This document shows positions 33,160 through 42,236 of a DNA stretch of 64,000 nucleotides, piece by piece (position 1 is the stretch's first letter; every line of letters begins with the position of its first letter). The stretch comes from Desulfolutivibrio sulfoxidireducens (lineage in GTDB: Bacteria; Desulfobacterota; Desulfovibrionia; Desulfovibrionales; Desulfovibrionaceae): contig NZ_CP045508.1 in NCBI RefSeq assembly GCF_013376475.1, forward strand, positions 1,051,501 to 1,115,500, given 5' to 3'. The notes beneath the pieces were generated by a model, which made no database searches, was not told the DNA's origin, and saw only the letters and a list, made by a program, of their open reading frames with translations. The position numbers and the translations under genes are program-made.

Positions 33160-34491
33160 ATGGGAAACGTGCCGGAGGATTCGAGCCACGTCATGGGCCA
33201 GGTGCTCGACAGCCTGGCCGTGGGCGTTTTCACCGTGGACGACGACTGGAACATCCGCTTTTTCAATACGGAGGCCGAGCGCCTGACCGGGGTTTGCCGG
33301 GAAGAGGCCCTGGGCCGGAAATGTTACCAGGTCTTTCACACCAGGGACTGAAACGAACGGTGCCAGTTGCGGCAGGCCTGCCGCGACGGAAAGATGGTCC
33401 GCAAGGGACGCCTGGACATCCTCAACGCCTCCGGCCGCCGTCTGACCGTGGAGATCACCGCCGCCCCCCTTTGCGACGCCTCGGGCGCGGTCGTCGGCGG
33501 CGTGCAGACCCTTCTCGACGTCACGGAGAAATGCGCCCTGGGGCGCGAAGCGCCCGAAACCCACGCCCTGGAGGACTTCGTCGGCCGGGATGAAAAGATC
33601 CTGCGCATCTTCGAGATCCTCTCCCTGGCCGCCGCCACCAGCGCGCCCATCCTGATCCTGGGGGAAACCGGGACCGGCAAGGACCTCCTGGCCCGGGCCG
33701 TCCACGGCCAAAGCCCCCGCAATCAGGGCCCCTTCGTCAAGATCAACTGCGCCGCCCTGCCCGAAAACCTCCTTGAATCCGAGCTGTTCGGCTACAAAAA
33801 AGGGGCCTTCACCGATGCCAGGGCCGACAAGCCGGGCATCCTGCAACTGGCCCAGGGGGGCACGGTCTTTTTCGACGAGATCGGCGAGTTGCCCCTGGCC
33901 CTGCAGTCCAAGCTCCTTCAGGTCATCGAGGAAAGGCGTTTCCGCCCCCTGGGGGCCACGACGCCGCGCACCGTGGACGTGCGCATCGTGGCCGCGACCA
34001 ACCGGGACCTCAAATCCCTGGCCGACGCGGGCCTGTTTCGCTCGGATCTGTATTTCCGGCTGCGGGTCCTGGAGATCGAGGTGCCCCCCTTGCGCCGGAG
34101 GCGGGGGGACATCCCCCTTTTGGTGGAGCATTTCCTGAAGCATATCGGGAAAATGTACAACAAACGGGTGGAGGGCGCGGACCCGGCGGTGATGAAGATC
34201 CTTTTTGCCCACGACTATCCCGGCAACGTACGCGAGTTGTTGCATGTGGTGGAGCACGCCGTCATCCTGGCCGGCGATACCGTGCTGCATCCCCGCGACC
34301 TGCCCCGCCACCTGACGGATGCCGTCCGGCCCCAGCCCGCTCCGGACGAGCGCGGTCCCCTGGCCCGTAGCGAACGGGACTGTCTCGTGGAGGAACTGAC
34401 GGCAAACGGCTGGAACATGGGACAGACCGCCAAAAGCCTTGGCCTCAACCGGTCCACCTTGTGGCGGAAGATGAAGAAATTCGGGATATAG
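33160..34491 (+). CDS. PAS/sigma-54 activator, apparent selenoprotein (in-frame TGA at 33349)
   Basis: A 443-aa enhancer-binding protein if TGA 33349-33351 is read as selenocysteine. The PAS domain runs LDSLAVGVFTVDDDWNIRFF to ALGRKCYQVFHTRD, then U-NERCQLRQ, and continues in the same frame with LDILNASGRRLTVEITAAPL. The paralogue at 29437 has [10 protein letters not shown] at this point, so TGA replaces the first Cys of CxxxC (UxxxC here). A SECIS-like hairpin follows (33366-33387). The AAA+ domain is intact: GETGTGKD, GAFTDA, GGTVFFDEIGEL; the HTH is NMGQTAKSLGLNRSTLWRKM. GGGAG precedes the ATG. An intact remainder argues against simple decay. A likely target is the sigma-54-type promoter at 34663. 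If the TGA is only a stop, this would be a broken gene. Confidence 0.78.
33366..33387 (+). promoter_or_regulatory. SECIS-like hairpin after TGA 33349
   Basis: GTTGCGGC (33366-33373) pairs with GCCGCGAC (33380-33387), one G-T pair, around the loop AGGCCT. The loop's GG begins 23 nt after the TGA. The apical GCAGGCCTGC is close to the E. coli fdhF SECIS apex GCAGGTCTGC. Stem length, loop G and distance fit the bacterial SECIS model. Confidence 0.75.
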
Positions 34492-34752
34492 CCGTCACAT
34501 TTCCCCGGACGAATCGTGATCGACCCCATCTGAAAACATGATGGTGCATCCGTGCCACGCGGGGGCAACGTGTGTTGCATTTTTGCATCAATCCAAAGGG
34601 CTCGAGCTGGCATACCGGATATATCCCACCGAAATACTTCGTGAAAATATGTCAGCATCGCCCGGCATGAGTTTTGCCATGGAGGGTTCATACGGGACAC
34701 GCCCGACGGCCCGCACGGCCGACGAACGGGTCATTTCGAAAAGGAGAACCAC
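34492..34752. other. Promoter region with a palindrome
   Basis: A 261-base spacer without a gene. It contains the imperfect palindrome TGTTGCA-TTTT-TGCATCA (34573-34590), about 75 bases before the -24 element, a plausible enhancer site for a sigma-54 activator. A related TGCATC half lies at about 34548. Confidence 0.45.
34663..34678 (+). promoter_or_regulatory. Sigma-54-type promoter of the Sec Fe-S oxidoreductase
   Basis: CGGCAT-GAGTT-TTGCC with GG and GC at the required spacing, 75 bases before the ATG at 34753. It lies directly downstream of a sigma-54 activator gene. Confidence 0.68.
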
Positions 34753-36054
34753 ATGGCTGCATCGGCTATCGCCATTGAAGGCAACAAACGCTCCACATTT
34801 CTGACCAAGGTCAAGGAGCTTCTGCCCGAGGGGGGCAACCTGGACCTGTGTCTGACCTGTGGCCTGTGTTCCTCGGGCTGTCCGGCCACGGGACTGGCCG
34901 GGGGCATGGACCCCCGCAAGTTCCTGCGCATGGCCGCCCTGGGCATGGACGAGGAGATCACCTCCACCGAATGGGTCTGGTGCTGCACCATGTGCCAGCG
35001 GTGCATCTACGCCTGCCCCATGAAGATCGATATCCCGCAGTTGGTCTACCAGGCCCGGCAGTCCTGGCCCCGGGAGAAGCGGCCCAAGGGCATTCTCGGG
35101 TCCTGCGACCAGGCCCTGCGCACGGAAGGCAACAGCGCCATGGGCGCGTCCTCCGAGGACTTCGCGTTCGTGGTCGGCGATGTCCTGGAAGAGGTCCGGG
35201 AGAACCAGCCCGGGCAGGAAAACCTCGTCGCCCCGATCAACAAGGTCGGCGCGGAATACTTCCTGAACCAGAACTCCCGCGAGCCGGTCACCGAGCCCGA
35301 CGAGATGGTCCCCCTGTGGAAGATCCTAAACCACGTGGGCGCGGACTGGACCTACGGCACCCGGGGCTGGGGCGCCGAGAACTACTGCATGTTTTTGGCA
35401 GACGATGCCGCCTGGGAAAACATCGTACGCAACAAGGTCAAGGCCGTGGAGGACCTTGGCTGCAAATACTGGCTCAATACGGAGTGAGGCCACGAATTCT
35501 TTGCAGTCCGGGCCGGACTGCGCAAGTTCAACATCACCCCGAAGTTTGAACTCGAAAGCATTATTCGCCTCTATGCGAGATGGATCCGGGAAGGCAAGCT
35601 CCAGGTCTCCTCGGACTGGAACAAGGACCTCAAGGTCACCTTCACGGTGCAGGACCCCTGCCAGTTGGTGCGCAAATCCCTGGGCGACCCGGTGGCCGAC
35701 GACCTGCGGTTCGTGGTCAAGTCCGTGGTCGGCGAGGAAAACTTCATCGACATGTGGCCCAGAAAGTCCAACAACTACTGCTGCGGCGGCGGCGGCGGTT
35801 TCCTGCAATCCGGATTGGCCGATGAGCGGCGGGCCTACGGCAAGCTCAAAAACAACCAGATTCTGGAAACCGGCGCGAAGTATTGCATCACGCCGTGCCA
35901 CAACTGCCATTCCCAGATCCACGACCTCACGGAACACTATGAGAGCGGCTACCACGCCGTCCACTTGTGGACCCTGATCTGCCTGTCCATGGGCATGCTC
36001 GGGGAAAACGAGCGGGAATACCTGGGAGACGACCTCAAGGAAGTCGGCCTGTAG
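34753..36054 (+). CDS. CCG-domain Fe-S oxidoreductase, apparent selenoprotein (in-frame TGA at 35485)
   Basis: A 433-aa HdrD/TmcB-like cytoplasmic protein if TGA 35485-35487 is selenocysteine. Two ferredoxin motifs are at the N-terminus (CLTCGLCSSGC near residue 33 and CCTMCQRCIYAC near 77). The frame reads CKYWLNTE-U-GHEFFAVR and continues without another stop. TmcB in this window has GECGHAFRAV at the aligned position, so TGA replaces a conserved cluster-region Cys. Downstream are QDPCQLVR, NYCCGGGGGF and CITPCHNCHS, the complete C-terminal CCG set. A SECIS-like hairpin follows the TGA. AAAGGAG precedes the ATG. It is expressed alone from a sigma-54-type promoter. It probably exchanges electrons with an unknown redox partner, with Sec near a noncubane-type cluster. 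No membrane or flavin subunit is adjacent. Confidence 0.82.
35503..35521 (+). promoter_or_regulatory. SECIS-like hairpin after TGA 35485
   Basis: GCAGTCC (35503-35509) pairs perfectly with GGACTGC (35515-35521) around GGGCC. The loop begins 22 nt after the TGA with G first, which fits bacterial SECIS rules. Confidence 0.75.
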
Positions 36055-36077
36055 CCACACCCTACGCATCGGCCGGC

Positions 36078-36103
36078 CCGGCCCCCGCTTCGGCGGGGGC
36101 CGG
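36078..36103 (+). terminator. Strong hairpin after the Sec oxidoreductase gene
   Basis: CCGGCCCCCGC (36078-36088) pairs with GCGGGGGCCGG (36093-36103) around a TTCG tetraloop, 24 bases after the stop. There is no T-run, so it may stabilise the transcript end rather than terminate by itself. The rest of 36104-36374 shows no gene. Confidence 0.55.
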
Positions 36104-36374
36104 CCGGCCGCATGTTGGAATCCCGCGGACCATCACGCGGCCGGAACTGCCAGGGTGCGGGCGCGGTCTGTTTTGCGGCCGGGAGGGGAATTGCTTCGGA
36201 TGGGAGGCCGGGGTTTCCGGCGCACGGCGGGCTGTGAAACCGGGGGAGGTGGCCGTCGGCCGCCCTCGGGGTCAGGTGAAATCACCCTCGCCTCGGGCCG
36301 CAAGCGGCGTTCGTGGCCTCAAAATTCGTGGAGATGAATTTTGGGGGTAAAGGGTTCCATGATCATTTTTTTCT

Positions 36375-36398
36375 TAAAAAATATGGTCATATTTTTTA
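36375..36398 (-). terminator. AT-rich perfect palindrome after hydB
   Basis: The 11-bp arms TAAAAAATATG and CATATTTTTTA meet around GT, 19 bases after the hydB stop; a small GC hairpin (CGCCA/TGGCG) lies between. Together they look like the hydrogenase operon terminator and could work in both directions. Confidence 0.6.
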
Positions 36399-36416
36399 GG
36401 GTCGCCACGCTGGCGG

Positions 36417-36791
36417 TTATTCATACGGATAGGTCGATCCCGCGAACTCCTTGGCCCGGGGATTGGGATACTTGCCGTCGGCGGTGAGCTTTTTGATGCC
36501 GGCGGACTTGTCGGTGTACGTGGTGTGCAAAAGCTCGTGGGACTTGTGCTCCAGGGGGGCGTGCAGGAACTTCTTGTACAGCTCCTTGACCTGGGCGTTG
36601 TCCTGGGAGGCCCGGATCTTGAACTTGGCATCCGCCCCGTACACGCCGTTTATGCGGTCCATCATGTAGTCCTTGAGCTGCTTGCCGGCGGCCGCGGCCT
36701 TGCCGGTCAGGCGCAGTCCGATGAGCACGCCGCCGGAGGCGACGCACGCCGCCTTGAGGAAACCGCGCCGGGTGAGTTGCGTAAATGACAT
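36417..36791 (-). CDS. hydB: Periplasmic [FeFe] hydrogenase small subunit
   Basis: A 124-aa subunit. A twin-arginine signal is at the N-terminus ([21 protein letters not shown]), cleaved after about residue 34 (KAAAAG). The mature part wraps around the large subunit in the D. desulfuricans/D. vulgaris enzyme ([19 protein letters not shown], then [15 protein letters not shown]). HydA itself has no signal, so HydB carries both through the Tat system. Its start has GGAGGA upstream. It is 11 bases after hydA in the operon and is followed by a terminator-like palindrome. Confidence 0.95.
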   Translation of the reverse strand: MSFTQLTRRGFLKAACVASGGVLIGLRLTGKAAAAGKQLKDYMMDRINGVYGADAKFKIRASQDNAQVKELYKKFLHAPLEHKSHELLHTTYTDKSAGIKKLTADGKYPNPRAKEFAGSTYPYE

Positions 36792-36802
36792 GGCATTCCT
36801 CC

Positions 36803-38068
36803 TTACGCCTTGTTGGCGTTAAACATCGCCAAACGTTTTTGAAGCGACGCGTGGAAGGTGGTCACGCGGCGGTCCATGGCCTCGAGCACGCCGGGCATGA
36901 TCGGCTGCCCGCCGCCCATGGTGCAACCGCCCGGGCAGGCCATGAACTCGATGAAGTGGTACGGCGACTTGCCGGCCTTGACCTGCTCGCAGATGTCTTT
37001 GAAGCGCTTGGCCCCGTGCACCACGGCCACCTTGACCACGGTTCCATTCAAGTCGACCGAGGCCTCCTTGAGGCCGTTTAGGCCCCGCACGCCCTTGAAG
37101 TCCCAGCTTTCGGGCTTTTTCTTCATTACCGCCTCGTAGGCGAAGCGCAGGGCCGCCTCCATGACCCCTCCGGTGACCCCGAAGATGGTCGCGCCGCCCG
37201 TGGACTCGCCCATGAGGGCGTCACGCTTGCCGTCCGGGGCCTTGGGCAGGTCGAAGCCGGCTTTTTTCAGCATGTAGCCCAGTTCGCGGGTGGTGATGGT
37301 GGCGTCGATGTCCCGATGCCCGCTGGCCTTGAGCTCGGGCCGAAGGCCCTCGTACTTCTTGGCCGTGCAGGGCATGATGGACACGGTGTAGACCTTGGCC
37401 GGGTCGTATTTGGCCTGCTCGGCGCCGTAGGTCTTGGACAGGGGGCCCATCATGCCGATGGGCGACTTGCAGGTGGACAGGTTGGGGATAAGCTCGGGAT
37501 AGTAGGTCTCGACGTACTTGATCCAGGCCGGGCAACAGGACGTGAACTGGGGCAGGGGCAGGTTCACCTTTTTGCCCAGCCGGGCCAGAAGCTCGCTGCC
37601 TTCCTCCCAGATGGTCACGTCGGCGGTGAACTCATTGTCCCAGACGTGGTCGAAGCCGATCTTTTTCATGCCTTCGAGCATCTTTTCCGTGGTCACCGAA
37701 CCGACGGGCATGCCGAAGCAGTCGCCCAGGCCGTAGCGCACCGCCGGGGCGGGCATGGCGATGACCTTGACGCTCGGGTCCTTGATCTTGGCCTCGATCT
37801 CCGGGATGAACGACTGCACCTCGTAGATGGCCGACACCGGGCAGTGGGTCAGGCACTGGCCGCAGTTGATGCACGAGGTCGGGTCGGGGATCTTGTGCGG
37901 CTCGCCGGTGTTGCCGGTGATGGCCCCGGTGGGGCAATAGCTCATGCAGGTGTCGCAGCCGATGCATTTCTGCTCGTCGACCTGGACGAAGAAGAGCTTG
38001 TCCGGGTCCGCATTGGCGGCCGGCACCTGGTTTTCATAGAAGATTTTCTCGATCTCGATTCTGCTCAT
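36803..38068 (-). CDS. hydA: Periplasmic [FeFe] hydrogenase large subunit
   Basis: A 421-aa catalytic subunit, the same length as I recall for the D. vulgaris enzyme. Two [4Fe-4S] ferredoxin motifs are at about residues 35-75 ([11 protein letters not shown] and [11 protein letters not shown]). The H-cluster motifs are all present: L1 TSCCPAW, L2 MPCTAKKYE and L3 [15 protein letters not shown]. It takes up periplasmic hydrogen and passes electrons to cytochrome c3. The start at 38068 has GGAGG six bases upstream. Maturation needs HydE, HydF and HydG; only hydF is next to it. Confidence 0.97.
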   Translation of the reverse strand: MSRIEIEKIFYENQVPAANADPDKLFFVQVDEQKCIGCDTCMSYCPTGAITGNTGEPHKIPDPTSCINCGQCLTHCPVSAIYEVQSFIPEIEAKIKDPSVKVIAMPAPAVRYGLGDCFGMPVGSVTTEKMLEGMKKIGFDHVWDNEFTADVTIWEEGSELLARLGKKVNLPLPQFTSCCPAWIKYVETYYPELIPNLSTCKSPIGMMGPLSKTYGAEQAKYDPAKVYTVSIMPCTAKKYEGLRPELKASGHRDIDATITTRELGYMLKKAGFDLPKAPDGKRDALMGESTGGATIFGVTGGVMEAALRFAYEAVMKKKPESWDFKGVRGLNGLKEASVDLNGTVVKVAVVHGAKRFKDICEQVKAGKSPYHFIEFMACPGGCTMGGGQPIMPGVLEAMDRRVTTFHASLQKRLAMFNANKA

Positions 38069-38154
38069 GACATTCCTCCATGTTTCATTATACGAAATGA
38101 TTTCACCAACATGGCTTTTTCGTGCGCGGTTCCTCCTTTTCGCCGCACCGTCAG

Positions 38155-39516
38155 TCATGACGGTTCGCGCTGTTTCCCTCGGGCATGAACATGCTGTGTC
38201 GACATGAGACGGGATGGTTTTCGCGGGCCTTGGACACCTCCTTGCATGGCCGCCATCCGGGGCGGCGTTTCCCGATATGTCCCCCGGGCCTGGTCAAAGG
38301 CCGCGCGCGCGGCGGGGAACGGTTCCAGGGCGCGCGGCAGCACCCCTTGCAGGAACGAGATGGCCAGGCCGTAGTTGGTGATGGCCACGTCCTGGCGCTG
38401 GGCCCGGTACACCCGGGACAGCATGGCCTTGCGGTTGACCACGCAGGCCCCGCAGTGGATGATCAGGGAATAGGGGGAAAGGTCGTCCGGGTAGTCCGAC
38501 CCGGCCCGGACCTCGGCCTCGATGGCCCCGCCGGCGTATTGCCGCAGCCAGCGGGGGATCTTGACCCGGCCGATGTCGTCGGCCAGGGGGTGATGGGTGC
38601 AGGCCTCGGCGATGAGCACCCGGTCCCCGGGGCGCAGTCGGTCGATGGCCGCCGCGCCCTGGGCTAGTTTGATCAGATCGCCCTTGAACCGGGCCATGAG
38701 GATGGAAAAGGTGGTCATGGGCACGTCCGCCGGGGTTTCGCCGGCGGTTTTGAGCACCACCTGGGAATCGCACACCACCAGGGCCGGTTTGCGGGAGAGC
38801 CGGGCAAAGGCGTCGCGCAGTTCGCGCTCCTTGACCACCATGGCCGTGGCGTCGCTGTCCAGGATGTCCCGGATGGCCTGGACCTGGGGCAGGATGAGCC
38901 GGCCCTTGGGCGCGCCCAGATCGATGGGCACGACCAGCACGGCCAGGTCCCCGGCCTTAAGCAGGTCGCCCAGAAGGCGCGGCTCCTCGAACCAGTCCTT
39001 TGGGGCCAGGCCCACCAGGGCCTCCTTGAGTTCGGCCAGGCCAAGGCCGTGCGCGGCCGAGACCCGGACCACGGGCGGGTCGGCGTGGCATGCGGCCCGG
39101 ACGGCCGCCTCGAAGTCGCCGGGGGCCTCGCCCTGGTCGATCTTGTTGACCACCACGGCAAAGGGCGTGGCCTTCCCGGCCAGCAGGGCCGCCAGCCGTT
39201 GCTCATCCTCCCCGAAGACCCCGGGCTCGGTGACCAGGAAGGCCACGTCCGCGCGGTCCAGGGCCTTGAGGGTGCGTGCGGCGCGCAGCCCGCCGAGTTC
39301 GCCCACGTCGTCCAGGCCCGCCGTGTCGATAAAGACCACCGGCCCAAGCGGCGAAAGCTCCTGGGTCTTTTCCACCGGATCGGTGGTGGTGCCGGGCGTG
39401 TCCGAGACGATGGACACGGGCTGCCCGGTCAGGGCGTTAAGCAGGGAGGACTTGCCCACGTTGCGGCGTCCGAAGACGCCGATGTGCAGGCGAAGCCCTT
39501 TTGGCGCGTCATGCAT
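38155..39516 (-). CDS. hydF: [FeFe] hydrogenase maturation GTPase
   Basis: A 453-aa scaffold on which the 2Fe subcluster is built before transfer to HydA. The GTPase domain has G1 [10 protein letters not shown]3 DTAGLDD and G4 NKID. The C-terminal Fe-S domain has the conserved EACTHHP and [12 protein letters not shown] groups that ligate the [4Fe-4S] cluster. The last about 30 residues ([21 protein letters not shown]) are a poorly conserved tail. The ATG at 39516 has a weak ribosome-binding site. It lies upstream of hydA in the same direction, with 86 bases between. Confidence 0.95.
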   Translation of the reverse strand: MHDAPKGLRLHIGVFGRRNVGKSSLLNALTGQPVSIVSDTPGTTTDPVEKTQELSPLGPVVFIDTAGLDDVGELGGLRAARTLKALDRADVAFLVTEPGVFGEDEQRLAALLAGKATPFAVVVNKIDQGEAPGDFEAAVRAACHADPPVVRVSAAHGLGLAELKEALVGLAPKDWFEEPRLLGDLLKAGDLAVLVVPIDLGAPKGRLILPQVQAIRDILDSDATAMVVKERELRDAFARLSRKPALVVCDSQVVLKTAGETPADVPMTTFSILMARFKGDLIKLAQGAAAIDRLRPGDRVLIAEACTHHPLADDIGRVKIPRWLRQYAGGAIEAEVRAGSDYPDDLSPYSLIIHCGACVVNRKAMLSRVYRAQRQDVAITNYGLAISFLQGVLPRALEPFPAARAAFDQARGTYRETPPRMAAMQGGVQGPRKPSRLMSTQHVHARGKQREPS

Positions 39517-39630
39517 GGTCCGAAACCGCCTTCAGTCCTGATCAGTCCCTTCCCGATCCGGTTTTTTTCCCTGGTTCATCCGAACGTGCGATTCGCAATC
39601 CACACCTCCGGTTCATCCCGTTCCCGTTGC

Positions 39631-39669
39631 GGGATTCCAAAGGGCAAAAGCCCTTTGGCCGCCGGAGGC
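39631..39669 (-). repeat. Dispersed hairpin repeat, copy 3
   Basis: GGGATTCCAAAGGGC-AAAA-GCCCTTTGG then CCGCCGGAGG: the same family as 7335 and 7515. It lies about 30 bases after the aspA stop in the direction of transcription, between aspA and hydF. Confidence 0.82.
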
Positions 39670-39697
39670 ATCTCCCCCTGGATATTTCCCTCGTCGC

Positions 39698-41140
39698 CTA
39701 CCGTCCCTGGCCGAGCACGGTCATGGCCTCGGCCGACAAGAGCCGCCGCAGTTCCGGGGCGGTCAAAAGCCCCTGTTCCAGCACGGCCTGGGGCACGGTG
39801 ATCCCGGTCTCGCGCACCTGCCGGGCCACCTCCACGGCGGCCTCGTAGCCGATGGCCGGGACCAGGGCCACCACCGTGGCCCAGGAGCGGTGCACGTGCT
39901 CCTCGCAGGCCGCGGCGTCGGCCATGATGCCCTCCACGCAGCGGGTGCGGAACAGCTCACAGGCCGCGCCCAGAAGGGACAGGCTTTCAAGCAGGGCGTC
40001 GGCCAGAAGGGGCAGAAAGGCGTTTAATTCGAGCTGGCCGGACATGGCCGCCGAGGCCACCAGCCCGTCCAGGGCCATGACCCGAAGCGCGGCCTGGCCC
40101 ACGGCCTCGCAGATGACCGGATTGACCTTGCCGGGCATGATGCTCGACCCGGCCTGGACCTCGGGGAGTGCGATCTCCCCCAGTCCGGCCCGGGGGCCCG
40201 AGGCCAGAAGCCGCAGGTCCGAGGAGATCTTGAACAGGTTCACGGCCACGGCCTTGAGGATGCCCGAGACCTCCACGAAACAGTCGGCGTTCTGGGTGGC
40301 GTCCACCAGGTTCTCGGCCCGGGACAGCCCAAGCCCCGTGTCCTCGCGCAGCTTTTCCACCACCAGGAAGATGTACTCGCGCGGGGCGGTGATCCCCGTG
40401 CCCACGGCCGTGCCGCCCAGGTTCACCACCCGAAGCCGCTCCTCGCACTTAAAAACCCGCCAGCGGTCGCGGGAGACGGCCTCGGCGTAGGCCGAGAACC
40501 CGGCCCCCAGGGTGATCGGGCAGGCGTCCTGAAGCTGGGTGCGGCCCATCTTGACCACCCCGGCGAACTCCCGCTCCTTGTCCTGAAACGCGGTCTGCAG
40601 GGCGGCCAGGGATTTCTCCAGGCGGCGCAAAAGCGTGATGCCCGCCACCTTGATCGCCGTGGGAAAGACGTCGTTGGTGGACTGGTGCAGGTTGACGTGG
40701 TGGATGGGATGCGCCCGGGCGTACTCCCCGGGGCGGCCCCCCAGGATCTCCTCGGCCCGGTTGGCCAGGACCTCGTTGACGTTCATGTTGGCCGAGGTCC
40801 CGGCCCCGCCCTGAAGCGCATCGGTTATGCCCGCGTCGGGCAAAAGTCCGTCCAGGGCCTCGTCGCAGGCGGCCAGGACGGCCTCGCCCACGTGCGGGGG
40901 CAGATGCCCGGTCTCCATGTTGGCCCGGGCGCAGGACCGCTTGACCATGAGAAGCGCCCTGGTCAGTTCGGGATGGAGATGCCGGCCGGACAGGGGAAAA
41001 TTCTCCAGGGCCCGGGCCGTGTGGATGCCGTAGGCGGCGGACGCCGGCACGGCCTTCTCGCCGAGGAGGTCGCGCTCGACGCGGACCTCCCCGGGACACT
41101 CCGGGGTGTGGGGCTGGTAGGTCGCATCAACAAAAGACAT
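39698..41140 (-). CDS. aspA: Aspartate ammonia-lyase
   Basis: A 480-aa member of the fumarase/aspartase superfamily that interconverts aspartate with fumarate and ammonia. The superfamily signature GSSIMPGKVNP is near residue 330, with NMNVNEVLANRA near 115 and HHVNLHQSTNDVFPT near 145. Aspartase rather than fumarase is favoured by the overall pattern. The recurring position of aspA among hydrogenase maturation genes in Desulfovibrio (recalled) suggests a link to the ammonia-releasing maturation chemistry, but that link is inference. ATG at 41140 has GGAG upstream. Confidence 0.88.
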   Translation of the reverse strand: MSFVDATYQPHTPECPGEVRVERDLLGEKAVPASAAYGIHTARALENFPLSGRHLHPELTRALLMVKRSCARANMETGHLPPHVGEAVLAACDEALDGLLPDAGITDALQGGAGTSANMNVNEVLANRAEEILGGRPGEYARAHPIHHVNLHQSTNDVFPTAIKVAGITLLRRLEKSLAALQTAFQDKEREFAGVVKMGRTQLQDACPITLGAGFSAYAEAVSRDRWRVFKCEERLRVVNLGGTAVGTGITAPREYIFLVVEKLREDTGLGLSRAENLVDATQNADCFVEVSGILKAVAVNLFKISSDLRLLASGPRAGLGEIALPEVQAGSSIMPGKVNPVICEAVGQAALRVMALDGLVASAAMSGQLELNAFLPLLADALLESLSLLGAACELFRTRCVEGIMADAAACEEHVHRSWATVVALVPAIGYEAAVEVARQVRETGITVPQAVLEQGLLTAPELRRLLSAEAMTVLGQGR

Positions 41141-41286
41141 GGCATCTCCACGGGCGGCGCGTTTTGAACAGGTCTTCGCGCGCCCGTCCGATTCCGTTCC
41201 CGTCAGGCGGGTCCGCAAGCGCGCGGGCCATGGCCCGTTTTCCGGCCGTTTCGCCGGAGCGCGCGGCACGCGGCATGTAAAATTCC

Positions 41287-41601
41287 CTATGCATCCGGCT
41301 GGCCCGGCACAGTGGTGTCGAAGAGCACCATCTTGCTTTTCACGGCCGGCAGCATGCCGAGCTTGCCGCTAAACGCCCCCAGGGCGTCCGTCGAGCCCTC
41401 CACGATCATGGCGATGACGCTTAAGCCTTTCTGCCGGTACGGCACCCCGATGCGTCCGATGACCATCTCCCCGTATTCGCTGATGAGCCGGTTGACGGCC
41501 TCGGCGGCCTCGGTGCGGTTTTTTACGGCCACGGCCAGGATGCCCATGCGCGCGAGGGCCTCGCCTCCAGGCTGTTCCGGGTGTTCGCTTGTGTCTTTCA
41601 T
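41287..41601 (-). CDS. TM1266-type ACT-like regulator of the iron-only hydrogenase system
   Basis: A 104-aa protein with an ACT/NikR-C-like ferredoxin fold. MGILAVAVKNRTEAAEAVNRLISEY, then VIGRIGVPYRQKGLSVIAMIVEG and LGMLPAVKSKMVLF match the small TM1266 family repeatedly found beside [FeFe] hydrogenase genes and annotated as its putative regulator. No DNA-binding domain is visible, so regulation would be allosteric or through a partner. GGGAGGA precedes the ATG. It lies upstream of aspA on the same strand. Confidence 0.83.
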   Translation of the reverse strand: MKDTSEHPEQPGGEALARMGILAVAVKNRTEAAEAVNRLISEYGEMVIGRIGVPYRQKGLSVIAMIVEGSTDALGAFSGKLGMLPAVKSKMVLFDTTVPGQPDA

Positions 41602-41633
41602 GGCCGGTCCTCCCGCGTCCTTTTGAAACAGGG

Positions 41634-42236
41634 CTAAAAGGTCACCCCGAGCCAGGGGATGGCGTAGAGCCGATCCGGGACATGCCCGGCCGGGCGGGCG
41701 GCCCCGTTTTTCTCCAGAAAAACCGCCGCCAGTTCCACGGCCCGGCGCACGCCCCGCCGGGCGGGCCCCGAGAGTCCCGCGCCGTCCGGGGCGTACGCCG
41801 GGTCGGGGTCGATCAGCAGGAAGAGCAGTTCCCGGGGCAGCCTGTGGGCCACCTCGATCCAGGCCAGCATCGCGGCCAGGGCCTTGTGGGCGGAGGGCGC
41901 GCCCTGGTCCAGGGCGGCCAGCGTCCGGAACCGGGGCAGGTCGAGGGCGTGCAGCTCCCCGGGACGGCCGGTCACCGCGGCGGCCTGGATGATCACCGCC
42001 GCGTCCGCCCCGTAAAGGCAGTACATGAGCGCCCGGTAATCCCCGGTGAGGGGATGCAGGGAGACGTCGGCGCGAAACCCCGCCTGCTCCAGGGCCTCCA
42101 GGGCGTACACCCCGGCCCCCCGGTCCCCCTGGAACACGTTGCCGAAGCCGACGACCGCGAAATGAGGGCGGCTGCGGTCGTCTTGCGAAGGGACCGGAAA
42201 TTCGGGGGGCGGCTTTGCCGACGGGCTGGCATGCAT
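41634..42236 (-). CDS. Hydrogenase-maturation-protease-like protein, ligands degenerate
   Basis: A 200-aa protein with the fold signature of HyaD/HycI endopeptidases: FAVVGFGNVFQGDRGAGVYALEAL near residue 28 and PSAHKALAAML near 122. In true proteases the first motif carries a Glu (GDE/DEG) and the second strand an Asp that bind nickel. Here these positions read DRG and VIIQAA, so two of the three expected ligands seem lost while the His remains. [FeFe] hydrogenases do not need such a protease, so this member may have another role. ATG at 42236 has GAGG nine bases upstream. It heads the run TM1266-aspA-hydF-hydAB on the minus strand. Confidence 0.68.
   Translation of the reverse strand: MHASPSAKPPPEFPVPSQDDRSRPHFAVVGFGNVFQGDRGAGVYALEALEQAGFRADVSLHPLTGDYRALMYCLYGADAAVIIQAAAVTGRPGELHALDLPRFRTLAALDQGAPSAHKALAAMLAWIEVAHRLPRELLFLLIDPDPAYAPDGAGLSGPARRGVRRAVELAAVFLEKNGAARPAGHVPDRLYAIPWLGVTF

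Noticed and set aside
33349-33351. TGA as a simple nonsense mutation
   Set aside because: Not excluded, but disfavoured: the frame stays open for 1140 bases afterwards, the codon aligns with a conserved Cys, and a SECIS-like hairpin is at the right distance.
35485-35487. Reading 34753-35487 and 35647-36054 as two separate genes
   Set aside because: The two halves are consecutive parts of one TmcB-like fold in the same frame, and no ribosome-binding site precedes the second half.
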